64,000 nt of DNA from Larix kaempferi. Lineage: Eukaryota > Streptophyta > Pinopsida > Pinales > Pinaceae. Positions 12,090 to 22,449 of this stretch are shown here, one piece after another. Location of the stretch: contig BSBM01000179.1 of assembly GCA_027924585.1 (NCBI GenBank), positions 11,570,501 through 11,634,500 on the forward strand. Direction: 5' to 3'. The notes beneath the pieces are model-generated. The model did no database searches. It was not told where the DNA came from and saw only the letters and a program-made list of their open reading frames with translations. The position numbers were made by a program, and so were the translations under genes. Numbering within the stretch: the stretch's first letter is position 1; every line of letters begins with the position of its first letter.

Positions 12090-12592
12090 TACACCTGATT
12101 TGAAGGAATTACATATTCAATTAGAGGATCTATTGAATAAGGGATAAATACATCCAATCATGTCTCCTTGGGGAGCATCAGTTCTCTTTGTAAAGAAGAA
12201 GGATAGAACATTAAGGTCGTGTATTGACTTTAGTAACTTAAATAAAGTCACTGTGAAGAACAAATATCCTCCACCCATAATTAATGACTTCTTTGATCAG
12301 CTGAAGGGAGCATGGAGTTACTCAAAGATAGATTTGAGATAAATTTATCATCAAGTAAGAATAAAGGATGAAGACATCAGCAAAACAAGTTTTAGAACTA
12401 GATATGGTCATTATGAGTTTGTGGTGCCTCCATTTGGATTAATAAGCACACCAAATACCTTCATGTGCTTAATGGATGGCATATTTAGATAGTATTTGGA
12501 TAGGTTTTTAGTTGTGTTCCTAGATGAAATTCTTATTTATTCAAAATTAGTGGAGGAGCATGAGGAGCATTTTAGATTGGTATTAGAGGTGC
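12090..12592 (+). pseudogene. gypsy-2 reverse transcriptase, truncated
   Basis: Open at 12,160-12,342 with [33 protein letters not shown] and [16 protein letters not shown]. After a TAA the frame continues with [41 protein letters not shown] and the catalytic box, here FLDE in place of FxDD. The element stops abruptly at 12,592 where an LTR-like sequence begins, so RNase H and integrase are missing. No gypsy-2 LTR is present in the window. Confidence 0.85.
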
Positions 12593-13313
12593 TGTGAGAA
12601 AGGGAACCTGCTAAGGGTTATGGAATCCTTAGTAGAAGCTCAAAAATATAGATAATGATGTGTGAATGTAAATAACAATGAAAATAAATCTAACTAATTA
12701 CTACAGTGAAAATAAACAAATAGATCATAACCCATGAAGTATTTTTTGTATTATTGTGCAAACAAGGGTTTACAATAAGAGTTACCTCGGAAGGTGAGTA
12801 TATGTGGGCCCTCGCAGCTATACGAAGAGTAGTGCGTCGGGTCTCCAGATTTCCTTGCTCTTCTCCAAATGCTCAAGAGGTGGCCAAGACTCAACTGAAT
12901 GGGGAACAAAAGATCAAGGTGATAGGATAAAGTTCAACGAGGAATTTTGGCAGCATAAGCGTATGAAGAGTTGATCATGGATGTGAAATGGGGGGCCTCC
13001 ATCACCTTTTTATAGTTATTTTGGTTGGTGGAGTATTGACCCATGGTTTTGGGAAACCAATAGTATTTTTTAGTGGTATTTTGAGTTTTCCCCTTTTTCT
13101 TTTTCTTTTTTGGGGATTTTGACCTTTTTTATGGGATTTTATCCTTTTTTGGAGGATTTGCATTAATTTATGAGGGAAATAATGATTTTACACCCATTTG
13201 GTTACCAACTTAGGTATGTTTGTGGTTTTGGAAGCCAAAAATGTAGGAAAAAGTGGTAAATGGGTTATGTGACTAGGGAGATGAACTATGTGAACAATTT
13301 TTTGGTGTTAACA
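12593..13313 (-). repeat. Old LTR remnant of the A/B family (minus orientation)
   Basis: This 0.72-kb stretch aligns loosely along its length with the LTRs of elements A and B. It has the CTAAGG...CCTTAGTAG hairpin region near its left end, a TATA-like box (minus strand, about 13,003-13,012), the GTATTGACCCATGGTTTTGGG segment and the terminal GTGTTAACA. No primer site or PPT lies beside it and the flanking 5-mers (GGTGC, CATGG) do not match, so it is best read as a solo or truncated LTR that cut into gypsy-2. Confidence 0.7.
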
Positions 13314-13625
13314 CATGGCGTGTTTGCAAAGGCGCTTGTTCATTGCACGAAGGTCAGGGTTTCAAATCCGCTCGCCAATATTTCCATATGTGATTTGGAT
13401 AAAAACCAAATCTGTGGTGCATTGGTTAGAGGTGTTGGTTCGAAGCAAAGAGGTTGGGGGTTCGAAAATACCATCGGCCTTTATGCCTAAACATGGGTGA
13501 ATTTCAACTTTTAAAAACAATATTTGCAAATCATATATCAAGTTGTACTAGTGGTGTGTTAGTTAAGTCATTCCATTGGAAACGAGGAGGTTGGGGGTTC
13601 AATCCACACTATGGAGGTTATGGGT
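13314..13625 (+). repeat. Three tRNA-like (SINE-like) segments
   Basis: Three segments starting near 13,316, 13,405 and 13,550 each carry a box A-like word (for example TTGGTTAGAGGTGTTGG) followed 30-40 bp later by a box B-like word (GGGTTTCAAATCC, GGGGGTTCGAAAA, GGGGGTTCAATCC). Spacing and order fit degenerate tRNA-derived sequences such as SINE heads. None folds into a convincing complete tRNA by eye, so I do not call tRNA genes. Confidence 0.4.
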
Positions 13626-13639
13626 GTGATTCATCCCAA

Positions 13640-13920
13640 TATGCCATTTTTGGCGCTACCACGAATCAAGCTCTTATTGGTATACATGGAAACCATTTTC
13701 GTATCGTGTTAGCATCCGTACTGCCACCTATCATACTTCCATCTTTCATGCCACATCAGTTACATGTCAGCATCGATACTGCCACCTTTCATGCAATGTC
13801 ATCTATAGTATTGCCACATGTCATGCCACATCATCTATCGTACTACCACATGTCAAACTATCGTGCTACCATGTCACCTGTCGTACTACCACATGTCATG
13901 CCATCTATCACCTTTGCACT
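13640..13920. repeat. Imperfect repeats with GCCACATGTCATGCCA words
   Basis: The words CATGCCACAT, CTACCACATGTCA and CATCTATCGTACT recur at irregular spacing of about 25-40 bp. The plus strand stays partly open across them, but the peptide is repetitive and matches no family I know. Confidence 0.55.
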
Positions 13921-14640
13921 TTTTTTCCACTTGTTTGGACAAAACTTTAGCATACCATAACTTTATCATATGGTGTCCTTTTGACTCCATTTAAATTCCA
14001 TTGGAAATATATCGAATATTTTTTCAACCTGGAGACATTTTCATCAGCATTCCAGGTCATCAACATTGATCGATTGTGGGGATCCTCTTGGATCCTATCT
14101 TTCTGGCATGCATCCCATCAAAGGCTATCCATGTATGCATTACATAGTTTTAAAGAATGTCAATTTCTTATATTTTAAGCTCTAATTCATAGGTAACAAT
14201 GTTGATTATACATTTTAACTCTAATTCTTGCAAATTTGATGTACCAATTGTATGTATGGCAATATCCCCCTTTTGCCAACTTTCTTGTTGACTTGCATCT
14301 ATCTGATACTAATTGGACCTCCTCATTTTTTATTGATTTAACTGCATACTAAAGACACATTTAAGCTTAGCATGTGCCTTATTACCTAGTGTAAAATTCC
14401 TCATCTTCTTAAGAATTTATTATAGAGTCCTGTTCTCTTATAGTTTTTCCTTTTCCAAGTCCTCCATGAACTTTTTACATGGTTATTTTCATTACTTTTT
14501 GAGATTTTATTTCTTAGGATATGAATAGTAAGAAAAACCTTCTAGGATAAGATGCATAAGTATCTTCCTTAGATCCATAAGGACTAACTACTACATATTA
14601 AGTGCCAAATTGATTTGGACAATTGATGCTCAATTGAATA
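13921..14640. other. Non-genic DNA
   Basis: I find no gene or repeat with defined ends. From about 14,641 the sequence becomes alignable with the 48.2-kb region, which marks the truncated left end of the second G1 internal region. Confidence 0.4.
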
Positions 14641-15371
14641 TCAAAGGGGTATCTCCTCTACTCAATCTCGCGTGACCTCATGCTTAAATACAATTTGAGT
14701 GGAGCTTCCCAGTTCACCTTCTACAAAGATGGATTTTCTCCCTAGAATAATGACACCTATGTTTTGACAAGTTTGAGTGATCGTGGAGGAGTTAACTCAC
14801 AACTCCCTACCTCCACAATCCCACTTATGCTATTGGGTGTGTTTCTAAACTAGAAGAAAACCTAAGATCCTATCCAAGTTACTGATTGCATGCTTTAAAA
14901 ATGTACTTTAAAACTTTCAGAAGAAGTAAAACAAGTGAAACTAAAGAAAGAAATCCTTTAACTAAAACATTAAGCACTTGATCACCACAAATATGTACTC
15001 ACCCACTCTCGATTTATTTTCAATGCAAGTCCTAAAGATATAATCTAGAATGCATATGCAAAAATTTTGTATCTAATGCAATTTTTAGTTTTTCGAATGC
15101 AAAAGGTAAAAATTTAAAGTCTAATGGGCAAAATCAAATTCAAAACCTAAGCATGCAACTACTCAAATAAGTATCTATGCAAAAGAAAATTTCTTGTTTT
15201 TTAATGCAAAGCACTCCTAGATCCTTTAAGCCACTTGCAAAGTATTCTACAAACACTAACTTAAATTTTTACGCTTTTTTAAGGTGAGAACACAACTGGA
15301 ACTCAAAGTAACACATTACCAAAGCAAATGCAAAAAATTTCAAATCTCCTTATTAAACAGTGAAAGCAACC
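14641..15371 (-). mobile_element. G1 second internal leader, left part
   Basis: From the words GCTCAATTGAATATC onward this stretch aligns nearly base for base with 48,225-48,966, the leader of the G1 element. It ends at 15,371 where element B is inserted, and the alignment resumes at 33,655. The bases CAACC at 15,367-15,371 are the left target-site duplication of B. No coding is visible; it is untranslated leader sequence between primer site and gag. Confidence 0.8.
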
Positions 15372-16131
15372 TGTAGCTAGGTTTTTCACCCTAGCTTGTG
15401 CAAATGAGCACCTACTAAGGAGAAGGGACTCCTTAGTAGCAGTTCAGTAAACAATAAAATATGATAGTAAATAAAGCAGTAAATTAAACTAACATGAGCA
15501 TTGACATAAATAACAAAACATGAAAATATGACAAAGATTTCAATTTTTTGTATTAAAAATTACCTCAGGTGTAGAGGTTGGTGTAGCTCTTGCAGCAGTC
15601 CAAGAGGGTTGCTTCCAAGCTCCAGTGTTGTTCCTTCTTCTTCTTCCAAAAATGTTTTGGAAATGGGTCCAAATGGGGTTCTCAAATGGAAAGTATCTCC
15701 AAAGAGAGAGCTAGGGTTTCGTGAGAATTTTTGGCAGAGTGAGGATAGGGATGATTGTGGATGAAAAATGGGGAGCCTCCATAACCTATTTATAGGTTTT
15801 TAGTGGTGGAGTGCTGACCCATGGTTTTGGGCACAATATGGTTTAGGTCAGCTGTATAGGGTTTTTACTTCCTTTTTTCCCTCTTTTTCCTCTTTTTTGT
15901 ATTTTTTATTCCCTTTTTAGAGGGTTTTTGCTATTTTTGGAGGAATTTACTTTATTTTGGGGAAAAAATGGGGTTTTTGGCCTTTTGGAGGCTTTTTTAA
16001 TGGTTTTTTTGGCCTTTTGGAGGCTTTTTAATGGGTTTTTAAGGTTTTGGAGGCAAATATGGTAGGAAATATGGACAAATGAGTCATGTAATGGGGTAGA
16101 TGAGGTAGTGAGCACTTTTTGGGTGTTAACA
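15372..16131 (-). repeat. Element B 3' LTR
   Basis: About 760 bp, TGTAGC...GTTAACA on the plus strand, that is TG...CA-bounded in element orientation. It is close to the right LTR of B, including a 78-codon frame in the same place (15,528-15,764), and differs mainly by an extra copy of a roughly 30-bp GGCCTTTTGGAGGC repeat near 15,980-16,030. It is clearly closer to the other B LTR than to the LTR of A, which pairs the two. Confidence 0.9.
15785..15797 (-). promoter_or_regulatory. TATA-like box of B 3' LTR
   Basis: On the minus strand the LTR has CCTATAAATAGG, a strong TATA match. The same box is present in the other B LTR (33,334-33,346) and in the A LTR. It lies near the middle of the LTR, as expected for the U3/R border. 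Confidence 0.6.
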
Positions 16132-16331
16132 GATTGCCCCCTGATGTGTGAGGGCAGGAGCTCATCGTATGGTCAATAGACATCATAGGTCTTTTATGGT
16201 TTTCCTAGGATGTGGAGAGGAGAAGAAACGAACTAGAGCCCGGAACAATGGTCCCGAACAAACTGTAAAAATTGAAAGTACATGACCTCAATAATGAATG
16301 AGGAATAATTTGAAGATATGGACGAGGCGGG
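16132..16331 (-). mobile_element. Element B 3' end with polypurine tract
   Basis: About 200 bp that belong to B, lying between its 3' LTR and the inserted element A. On the minus strand CATCAGGGGGCAATC precedes TGTTAACA, the LTR start, and serves as the polypurine tract. The rest is untranslated. The five bases GCGGG at 16,327-16,331 abut the A LTR and would be its target duplication, but the partner copy is gone. Confidence 0.75.
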
Positions 16332-16658
16332 TGTTAACACCCAAAAAATGCTCACTACCTCATCTACCACATTTTATGGCTCATTTGTCCATTTTCCTAC
16401 CATATTCCCCTTAAAATCCCAAAAAATCCCATTAAAAAGCCTCCAAAAGGCCTAAAATGCCTCCAAAAGGCCACAAAACCATCAAAATAGCCTCAAAAAG
16501 GCTAAAAAAACCCCCTTTTTCCTCTAAAAATAGCAAAAACCCCTAAAAAGGGAAGAAAAAATATAAAATAATGAGGAAAAGGAGGAAAAAACCCTATACA
16601 GCTGCCCAAAACCATGTGTTACCCAAAACCATGGGTCAGCACTCCACCACCAAAAAAC

Positions 16659-16667
16659 TATAAATAG
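16659..16667 (+). promoter_or_regulatory. TATA box of A LTR
   Basis: TATAAATAG, preceded about 40 bp upstream by the conserved GGGTCAGCACTCCACCAC segment shared by the LTRs of A, B and, in eroded form, the remnant at 12.6-13.3 kb. Confidence 0.65.
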
Positions 16668-16988
16668 GTGATGGAGATCCCTTATTTCATATCCACAATC
16701 ACAAGCACCCTTACTCTGCCAAAATCTCTCTCGAAACCCTAGTTCATCATTGAACTACTTTCACCTTGAGAGCCACTTTTGGCCCATTCCCACCATTGGA
16801 GAAGGAGAAGGAGCATATTGAAGCTTGGATCATCCTCTCAGACATTGCAAAGGGCTTCATCAAACCTTCACATTGAAGGTAATATCAATACAAAAAGCCA
16901 TTATTTAAATTTGTTGTTTATGTTTTATGCATGTTTTAGAAGTAATTTAATTTCTGTTTTAGCCTAATTATTTACATTTACTGAACTG

Positions 16989-17053
16989 CTACTAAGGAGT
17001 CCATTCTCCTTAGTAGGTGCTCATTTGCACAAGCTAGGGGTAAAACCCTAGCT
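16989..17053 (+). promoter_or_regulatory. Three consecutive hairpins at the LTR 3' end
   Basis: Hairpin 1 pairs CTACTAAGGAG (16,989-16,999) with CTCCTTAGTAG (17,006-17,016), an 11-bp perfect stem with a 6-nt loop. Hairpin 2 pairs GTGC with GCAC (17,017-17,030). Hairpin 3 pairs AGCTAGGG (17,032-17,039) with CCCTAGCT (17,046-17,053). The B LTRs keep the stems but have different loops. Such conservation suggests a role in the RNA, for example near the end of U5 beside the primer site; function is inferred. Confidence 0.6.
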
Positions 17054-17060
17054 ACAGTTT

Positions 17061-17072
17061 TGGCGACTCCCC
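17061..17072 (+). other. Element A primer binding site
   Basis: TGGCGACTCCCC lies four bases after the LTR end. The core TGGCGACTCC is shared with B and, nearly, with both G1 copies. It is the primer-site type known from Ogre/Tat-group plant elements, for which an arginine tRNA has been proposed as primer. Confidence 0.75.
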
Positions 17073-17099
17073 TAGATTTTGAATTTCTGGTTTCGTTTA

Positions 17100-17560
17100 C
17101 AATTTTTTCTTTTCGGCTGTCCCTTTCGGCCGCCGCACACCGCGCTTTTTCCCTCTGCAGTCACGTCCCGACCGCGTCTTTCAGGCCTTTACCTGCGACC
17201 CGACCGCGGCTCTCAGACGTTTTCCGACGCCCTGCCGGCGGATTCAAGTCTGTTACCTGCGATCCGGCCGTGGCTAATCCGCCTGTTTGCTGCGATCTGA
17301 CTGCGCCTGTCGGCCATTTTCCCGCATCCCGACTGCGGCTCTTTGCCTCTCTCGGGCGTCCCGACTGCGTCTGTAGCCCTTTTGCCGCGACCCGACTGCG
17401 TCTTTTTCCCTATTTTCTGCGTCCCGACTGCGTCTGTTGGCCCGAAAGCCGCGACCTGACCGCAACTGTTTCCCTCAAACCCGCGGTCTGCCTGTTCTGT
17501 TTCGCCATAGACCCGCGGTCTGATTTCTGTATTTTTCCTGTTTTGAGCCCAGCCCCTTTT
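17100..17560 (+). repeat. 33-bp leader minisatellite of element A
   Basis: A GC-rich array of about 33-bp units around the words GCGACCCGACTGCG and CTGCGTCC. The frame from 17,060 to 17,683 is open for about 207 codons but contains no ATG in its N-terminal part. Element B has the corresponding array and an open frame of nearly equal size on its own sense strand. Whether the frame is translated is unknown; an open frame also follows trivially from a 33-bp unit without stops. Confidence 0.7.
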
Positions 17561-17683
17561 GCTGCAATATTTTCTGAATCTGAACAGCCCCCTGTCCTAC
17601 CTGCAGCTCACTTCCTTACATCCTTTCTGCAACATAATTTCTGTTCCCTTTACAGAATCTTTTTAAAATTTCAGTATTTTTAA

Positions 17684-18595
17684 TTCAGAAAATTTTGCAA
17701 GTTAAAAGTTTCAATTTCAGCATTATTGATAGTTAGAAGTTGTCCCCCTTGTGGCACTTCTATTTTGGGTTCATCACCTCACGAACACACACTCTGTCAC
17801 ATAAATCAAGTGAGCCTTAAAAAGTACCTAATTGAACCAACATTCTAACCCCACTTGGGGAACACAAAAGAATCATTGTAGTTAGGTAGGATCGGGGGGA
17901 TAGGCTTCCAATAACACCCCTCGGTTATTTCACTTGAGACATAGTTGTTGTCCAAATAGGGAACCAAAATCCCCTAGTACTTTTTGGCACGGTCATGACC
18001 AGTTTATCAGAGGGCCTCTCCCTTAGGAGGGTTGAAGTCGGGAGACTGGTTCCGGAGGCCTGAGTGGAATACCGCACTCCATTCAGTAACCGAAGGGCTA
18101 CCTTTCGCGGTTCGCGGGATATCCCTGTATAGGGGTATTGCGGTCAACGAACTAAACGGCAGATTCACCTTTCTGGACGTCTCATGAACGGGGTATCTTA
18201 GTTGCCATTCTTCTAGGATTGACTACCCGGTGTCCCTCCCAGTAGGGGGATATCATAGCCACTTGGCTTTCCTACTCATATTGTCTGACTTGGATTTCAT
18301 CACCTTGCAGAGGATATGTTTAGTTGAGTCAGAATACTTTTAGTTGGGTGTTTGCATGCTCCTTTACCTCCCTTTGGTCTAGTGAGTCCACCATTTTTTC
18401 TTTTTAGGAAACCTGCTGCTTGTTGGTATTCTGACCATCTTTGTTGACACTCCACCTATTGTAGCACAGCTGTTGCAGTGGGTGTTTTGAGTTGGTTGTT
18501 GGCCTGAGTGCCTTGTTTTTTAGCTCTCCTTCTGCACACTCGGTTGCATTAGGCCTTTTTGAGCTGTTTTTATACTCACCTCAACCCACAGAGAT
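17684..18595 (+). other. Element A leader, non-coding
   Basis: About 0.9 kb between the minisatellite and gag. It aligns well with the inverted counterpart in B (31,294-32,211), including CCCTCCCAGTAGGGGGATATC-like and AGGATTGACTACC segments, so the leader is conserved in the family although it has no long frame. Confidence 0.65.
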
Positions 18596-20902
18596 TTGAC
18601 ACCATCCGTCACCATTGAGTCCTCGAGACATTCTCGGCGCCTCATGGGCGAGCCCCCACAGCACGGTTCTCTTGACACCACACGTCATAGATTCCGATCA
18701 TTATCCGTTGATACCACTCATCACAAATCTAGAGCCTTGTCACTTGACTCCACTCGTCAGCGACGTAGGACTCCGTCACCAGATAGTGACGCCCCTTACT
18801 TTACCTCCGATTCTGAAGAAGAGTCTGAGAACCCTATTTACACTGCCCCTACTAGCCCCATGGCTGGCGTGACTTCCACTCCGTTTGTGATAGGGACCAT
18901 TGGTGGCACATCCACCATTACACCAGTTACTACACCTGTTTTGGGTATGCCCTCCATGGGACCCTCATCTACTGTTCCCCTCACAGTACCTATTCCCGCA
19001 GCGGGAATACCTATCCCCACTACATCAGTGGCTCACACTACCCATGGTGGTGCTGGACCATCCTCCACCACCTTAGTTCCCCCACTTGGGGGCACCATCC
19101 CAAATCCTGTCCCTCCACTTGGGGGCATTGGCCCCAACTTGGTCCAACCCACTACTGTGTCACATCCTTCTTCCAGTTTGCCGTTCATGGCTAGCCTCAA
19201 CCTACCTGAATTGGCCAGATTGACCAACGACCCTATTCGACACGACCCTACATGGCCTCATATGCCCACCAAGCTCCCCTCTGACATCCCTAAGTTCGAG
19301 GGCAAGGCCGGTGAGGACCCACAAAACCATATCATGTCTTTCCACCTATGGTGTTCCTCTAACTCCATAGTGGATGACTCTGTTCGCCTCCGTCTATTAC
19401 AGCGCACCTTCACTGGCTCTGCAGCCAAATGGTATATCGAGCAACCTCATGGGACCCATGCCACCTTTACTTCCCTTGCCTCGACATTCCTGCAGTTCTT
19501 CCAGTTGCCTGTCCGCTATGACGCGGGCGTTGAGATCCTTCTATCTTGTAGACAAAACACGGCTACCCATATCACGGACCACATCCATGAGTGGCGTCGA
19601 CGCCGTAGCTTATGCAAGATCAAACTAGACGACCGTATCTTCCTAGATTGGTTCCTCAAGTCCCTTCTTCCTGTTATCGCTAAGGATGTAGCTTCAGAAA
19701 GACCCCAGTCTGAAGAAGAGGCCATCCTTAAGGCACAGCAGTTCGACCTCATTTACGCCCAGTCGGGTTACCTTTATACCATTATACCTGACGCCCCTCG
19801 CGGCATGTCCTCCCATCACGATGCGCCGGGGGCATCCCACACCGTAGACGGCATCATCGGTCGTGTTTCTTAGCATCCTCAACCATTTTCTATTGCACGT
19901 CCTACCTCTGGCCCCGACCTTTCGCGGGCTACCTCACAGTCTGGAGCAACCAACTCGTATGCTCCCATGACCCATCACCATTCCCATGGACCCTCATGTC
20001 CTCCTCAATGCTTTGGTCATGCGACTCCCGCTTATGCCCCCCCAGTCGCACCTCAGCCCTACTACTATCAGCAGGCTGCCCCAGCTCCTGCGCCTTCACA
20101 AGCCCAACTAGCTTATTACCCGCCACAGGAAGCCCCTGTGGTGAATCCACAACCTGCTCCGCAGACATATCAGCAACCTCCTCAAGGTGCCGCACCTGTG
20201 CAGCCTCCACCTACATACCATCCACCGCAGCCTGCTCCCGCTCCTGCACAACCTCAAAACCCACCTGCTGCTCAAGGGCAAGTTTACGCCCAACAAAATC
20301 CGTAGCAAAACCAGAACAACCAATGCAACCAGGGCCAACAGAACCGCGGCAAAGGCCGTAATCGTGGGAACAACCAACCTGCAGATCAAGCCGGTCAACC
20401 GGCTAATCCCCCCGACAACAACAACGCGGCCCCCGCTAACCAAAACCCTGATCGCCCGCCCAAGCAGGCTAAAAACCCTAATTTGAGAACAAACCATCCT
20501 TGTTCTATCTGCGGGGTATATGGCCACTACACACATACTTGCCCACATTTAGAGCGAGCTCAGCAGCTCTGGGTTGACGATGCCTATCGCCAAGGGCATG
20601 CGGCTCCTCAAGCACTGCCCAACCCCCCACAACCTCAGCAGCAACCTTTGGTGCTGCAAAACCCCTTACCAACCCAAGGCGTGGTGAACACTCAGCCGTT
20701 GGCCCCTCAAGCTAATGCGCAACCCCAACAACAACAGATCACATACGCCGCTCCTGATCAACCCATGTTTGACTCAGGTACCCATCACTTGTTGATGATG
20801 TCTTCCAATGATGTCAACCTACAGACTCGTCGGAACCAATATGGCTCCACCTCTGAAGCCCTTCCCACTGATAAAACCGCTAACGCTCATCCCACTGATT
20901 AA
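18596..20902 (+). pseudogene. Element A gag
   Basis: One frame runs from TTG at 18,596 (first ATG at 18,644) to 20,902 and beyond, broken by TAG at 19,871, TAG at 20,303 and TAA at 20,900. Order: a basic Ser/Arg-rich N-terminus, a Thr/Pro/Gly-rich linker, a Retrotrans_gag capsid domain around codons 205-390 (PELARLTNDP ... FEGKAGEDPQNHIMSFHLW ... WRRRRSL), a Pro/Gln-rich spacer, and a CCHC zinc knuckle CSICGVYGHYTHTC at 20,501-20,542. At the first two stops B or the expected family codon points to glutamine, so these are CAG-to-TAG changes. Confidence 0.9.
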
Positions 20903-22449
20903 GCGTTACGTATCCCTCCCCCGCCGGTCGATGGCGCTCCCAAAGCAGCTCGTTTCCCACTTCACCGTATCAACAACAACCCCAATGCGCGTGCTGCGTC
21001 AAACTACAACATTGTAGACGACCTAGCCCAATCTCCCGCAGCCATGTCTGCGTTAGAAGTCTTGAAGAACTGCCCTTCCCAGCGCAAGACTTTACTCTCC
21101 GCCATTGGGGGGATTGACCCAAATGATTCAAATTTGATGGCATTTGATTTGGACCAGTCCGAACCACGCCTGCCTTCCACCTTAGCATTCCAAGTTTCTT
21201 TTTCCATTCGGAATCTTGTCATCCATCGATGCATCTTCGATGAGGGTGCCTCCACATGCGTTATGTCTCTGTCCAGTTAGGTGGTAAAACCGTCCTCATC
21301 GATATCGAGGTCATCAATGCCCAGCTTGATTACAACCTCTTACTCGGTCGCAGCTACATGTATGCTATGCGGGCGGTCGCTTCCTTGATCTTTCGTACCA
21401 TGATGTTCCCCCATGATGGACGCATGGTCAAGATTGACCAACTTACTTACTATGATCCCAGTGCTCCCGCAGCACCTGAAAATGTTCTCCCCATGGTTGA
21501 ACAACCTGTTTCTCGTGCCACCACCTCGTTTATTTCCTCTACGGGGCCTGGAGTCTACTCAGACGCGCCGATGAATTCCACCTTCCAATCTATTCCGCCT
21601 CCCTCGGCCCCCACGGACGTGTCTGACTTATGTACCTTGTCCCACGACAACCAACCACCTAACAATCAACCACCCTTGTTGCCTAAACCACCATTGGTAC
21701 CTAGTCACATTGGTGTTACACCTATCCATACGATCCCCTTCCTAGTTCCTCCATCGGGAGTAGTAAGCGCCCCGGTCATGGCTACCCTTAGCCTCCCTGG
21801 GTTAACTTTGGGATTACCCATATGGTATCTTTCGCCTCCCGTTCGCCCGTCGACACCAGACGTCGTCCTCCAACCGGTGCAACCCATGGCTACTACCTCT
21901 CAGCCACCTCTCGGTGTCTCTACCTCTTCGTCCTCCACGACTCCACCTCCTACTCCCAAACCCACTGGGGGCAGAGGTCCACAACCTTACACTGCTGTAC
22001 CACCTCCCAAGACAATCAAAAACCCCCCAGTATTTCGTGCTCCTCCCAAATGCTCACTGTGCGACGAGTTGGGCCATGCAACCCACCAATGCCCACAGTT
22101 ACCAGCATTGCAGAAGCACATGCAGATGCTCGATGATGACCCCAACATCCCAACTATCGAACTCAACCCCACTCCCAAGCCTAAAGACAACTCCCTACGC
22201 ACTAACCACTCCTGTGCCATATGCTGTGTTTACGGGCATTACTCCCATCATTGTCCCGATCTCCCAGATTACAGAGCGGCTCTCTATGAGATGAACAATC
22301 TGGATCTTGAGACGGCACCACCCACCATTGAGGAGATCTACCCCCCGGTTTCTCCCCCTTCTGGAGAGGTTAATATCATCTATATGATCTCTTCAACCAC
22401 TACCCCCCTCGTCAACCTATTTGACGACGCAAACTTTTCGTACCGATGA
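20903..22449 (+). pseudogene. Element A protease and zinc-knuckle linker
   Basis: The gag frame continues to 21,280 and reaches the retropepsin active site, FDEGASTCVMS at about 21,236-21,268, where most retropepsins have D-S/T-G. About 100 bp present in B are deleted here, shifting the frame; the protein continues in another frame from 21,256 with LGGKTVLIDIEVI and YNLLLGRSYMYAMRAV. After a Pro-rich linker come two CCHC knuckles, CSLCDELGHATHQC (22,051-22,092) and CAICCVYGHYSHHC (22,213-22,254), placed between protease and RT. A second frame change near 22,430 leads into RT. Confidence 0.8.

Larger units (their letters stand above)
16332..17056 (+). repeat. Element A 5' LTR
   Basis: 725 bp from TGTTAACACCC to AGCTACA. 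U3 carries repeated GGCCTCCAAAA-type words, a TATA box follows at 16,659, and the last 70 bp form three consecutive hairpins (see separate entry). Length and layout match the LTRs of B (728 and 760 bp). Confidence 0.9.

Noticed and set aside
13454-13960. 168-codon frame as a protein gene
   Set aside because: It runs through a tRNA-like segment and degenerate repeats, and its peptide has repeated words and no family motif.
15528-15764. 78-codon frame, repeated at 33,078-33,314, as a conserved small gene
   Set aside because: It is antisense within the LTR of B and is shared only because the two LTRs are copies of each other; A does not keep it.
17060-17683. Real ORF1 upstream of gag in element A
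   Set aside because: The frame starts at TTG in the primer site and has no early ATG; listed as an open question rather than as a gene.
19929-20548. Antisense frames over the gag spacer of A
   Set aside because: Pro/Gln-rich codon usage (CCN, CAN) leaves few stops on the opposite strand; they are shadows.
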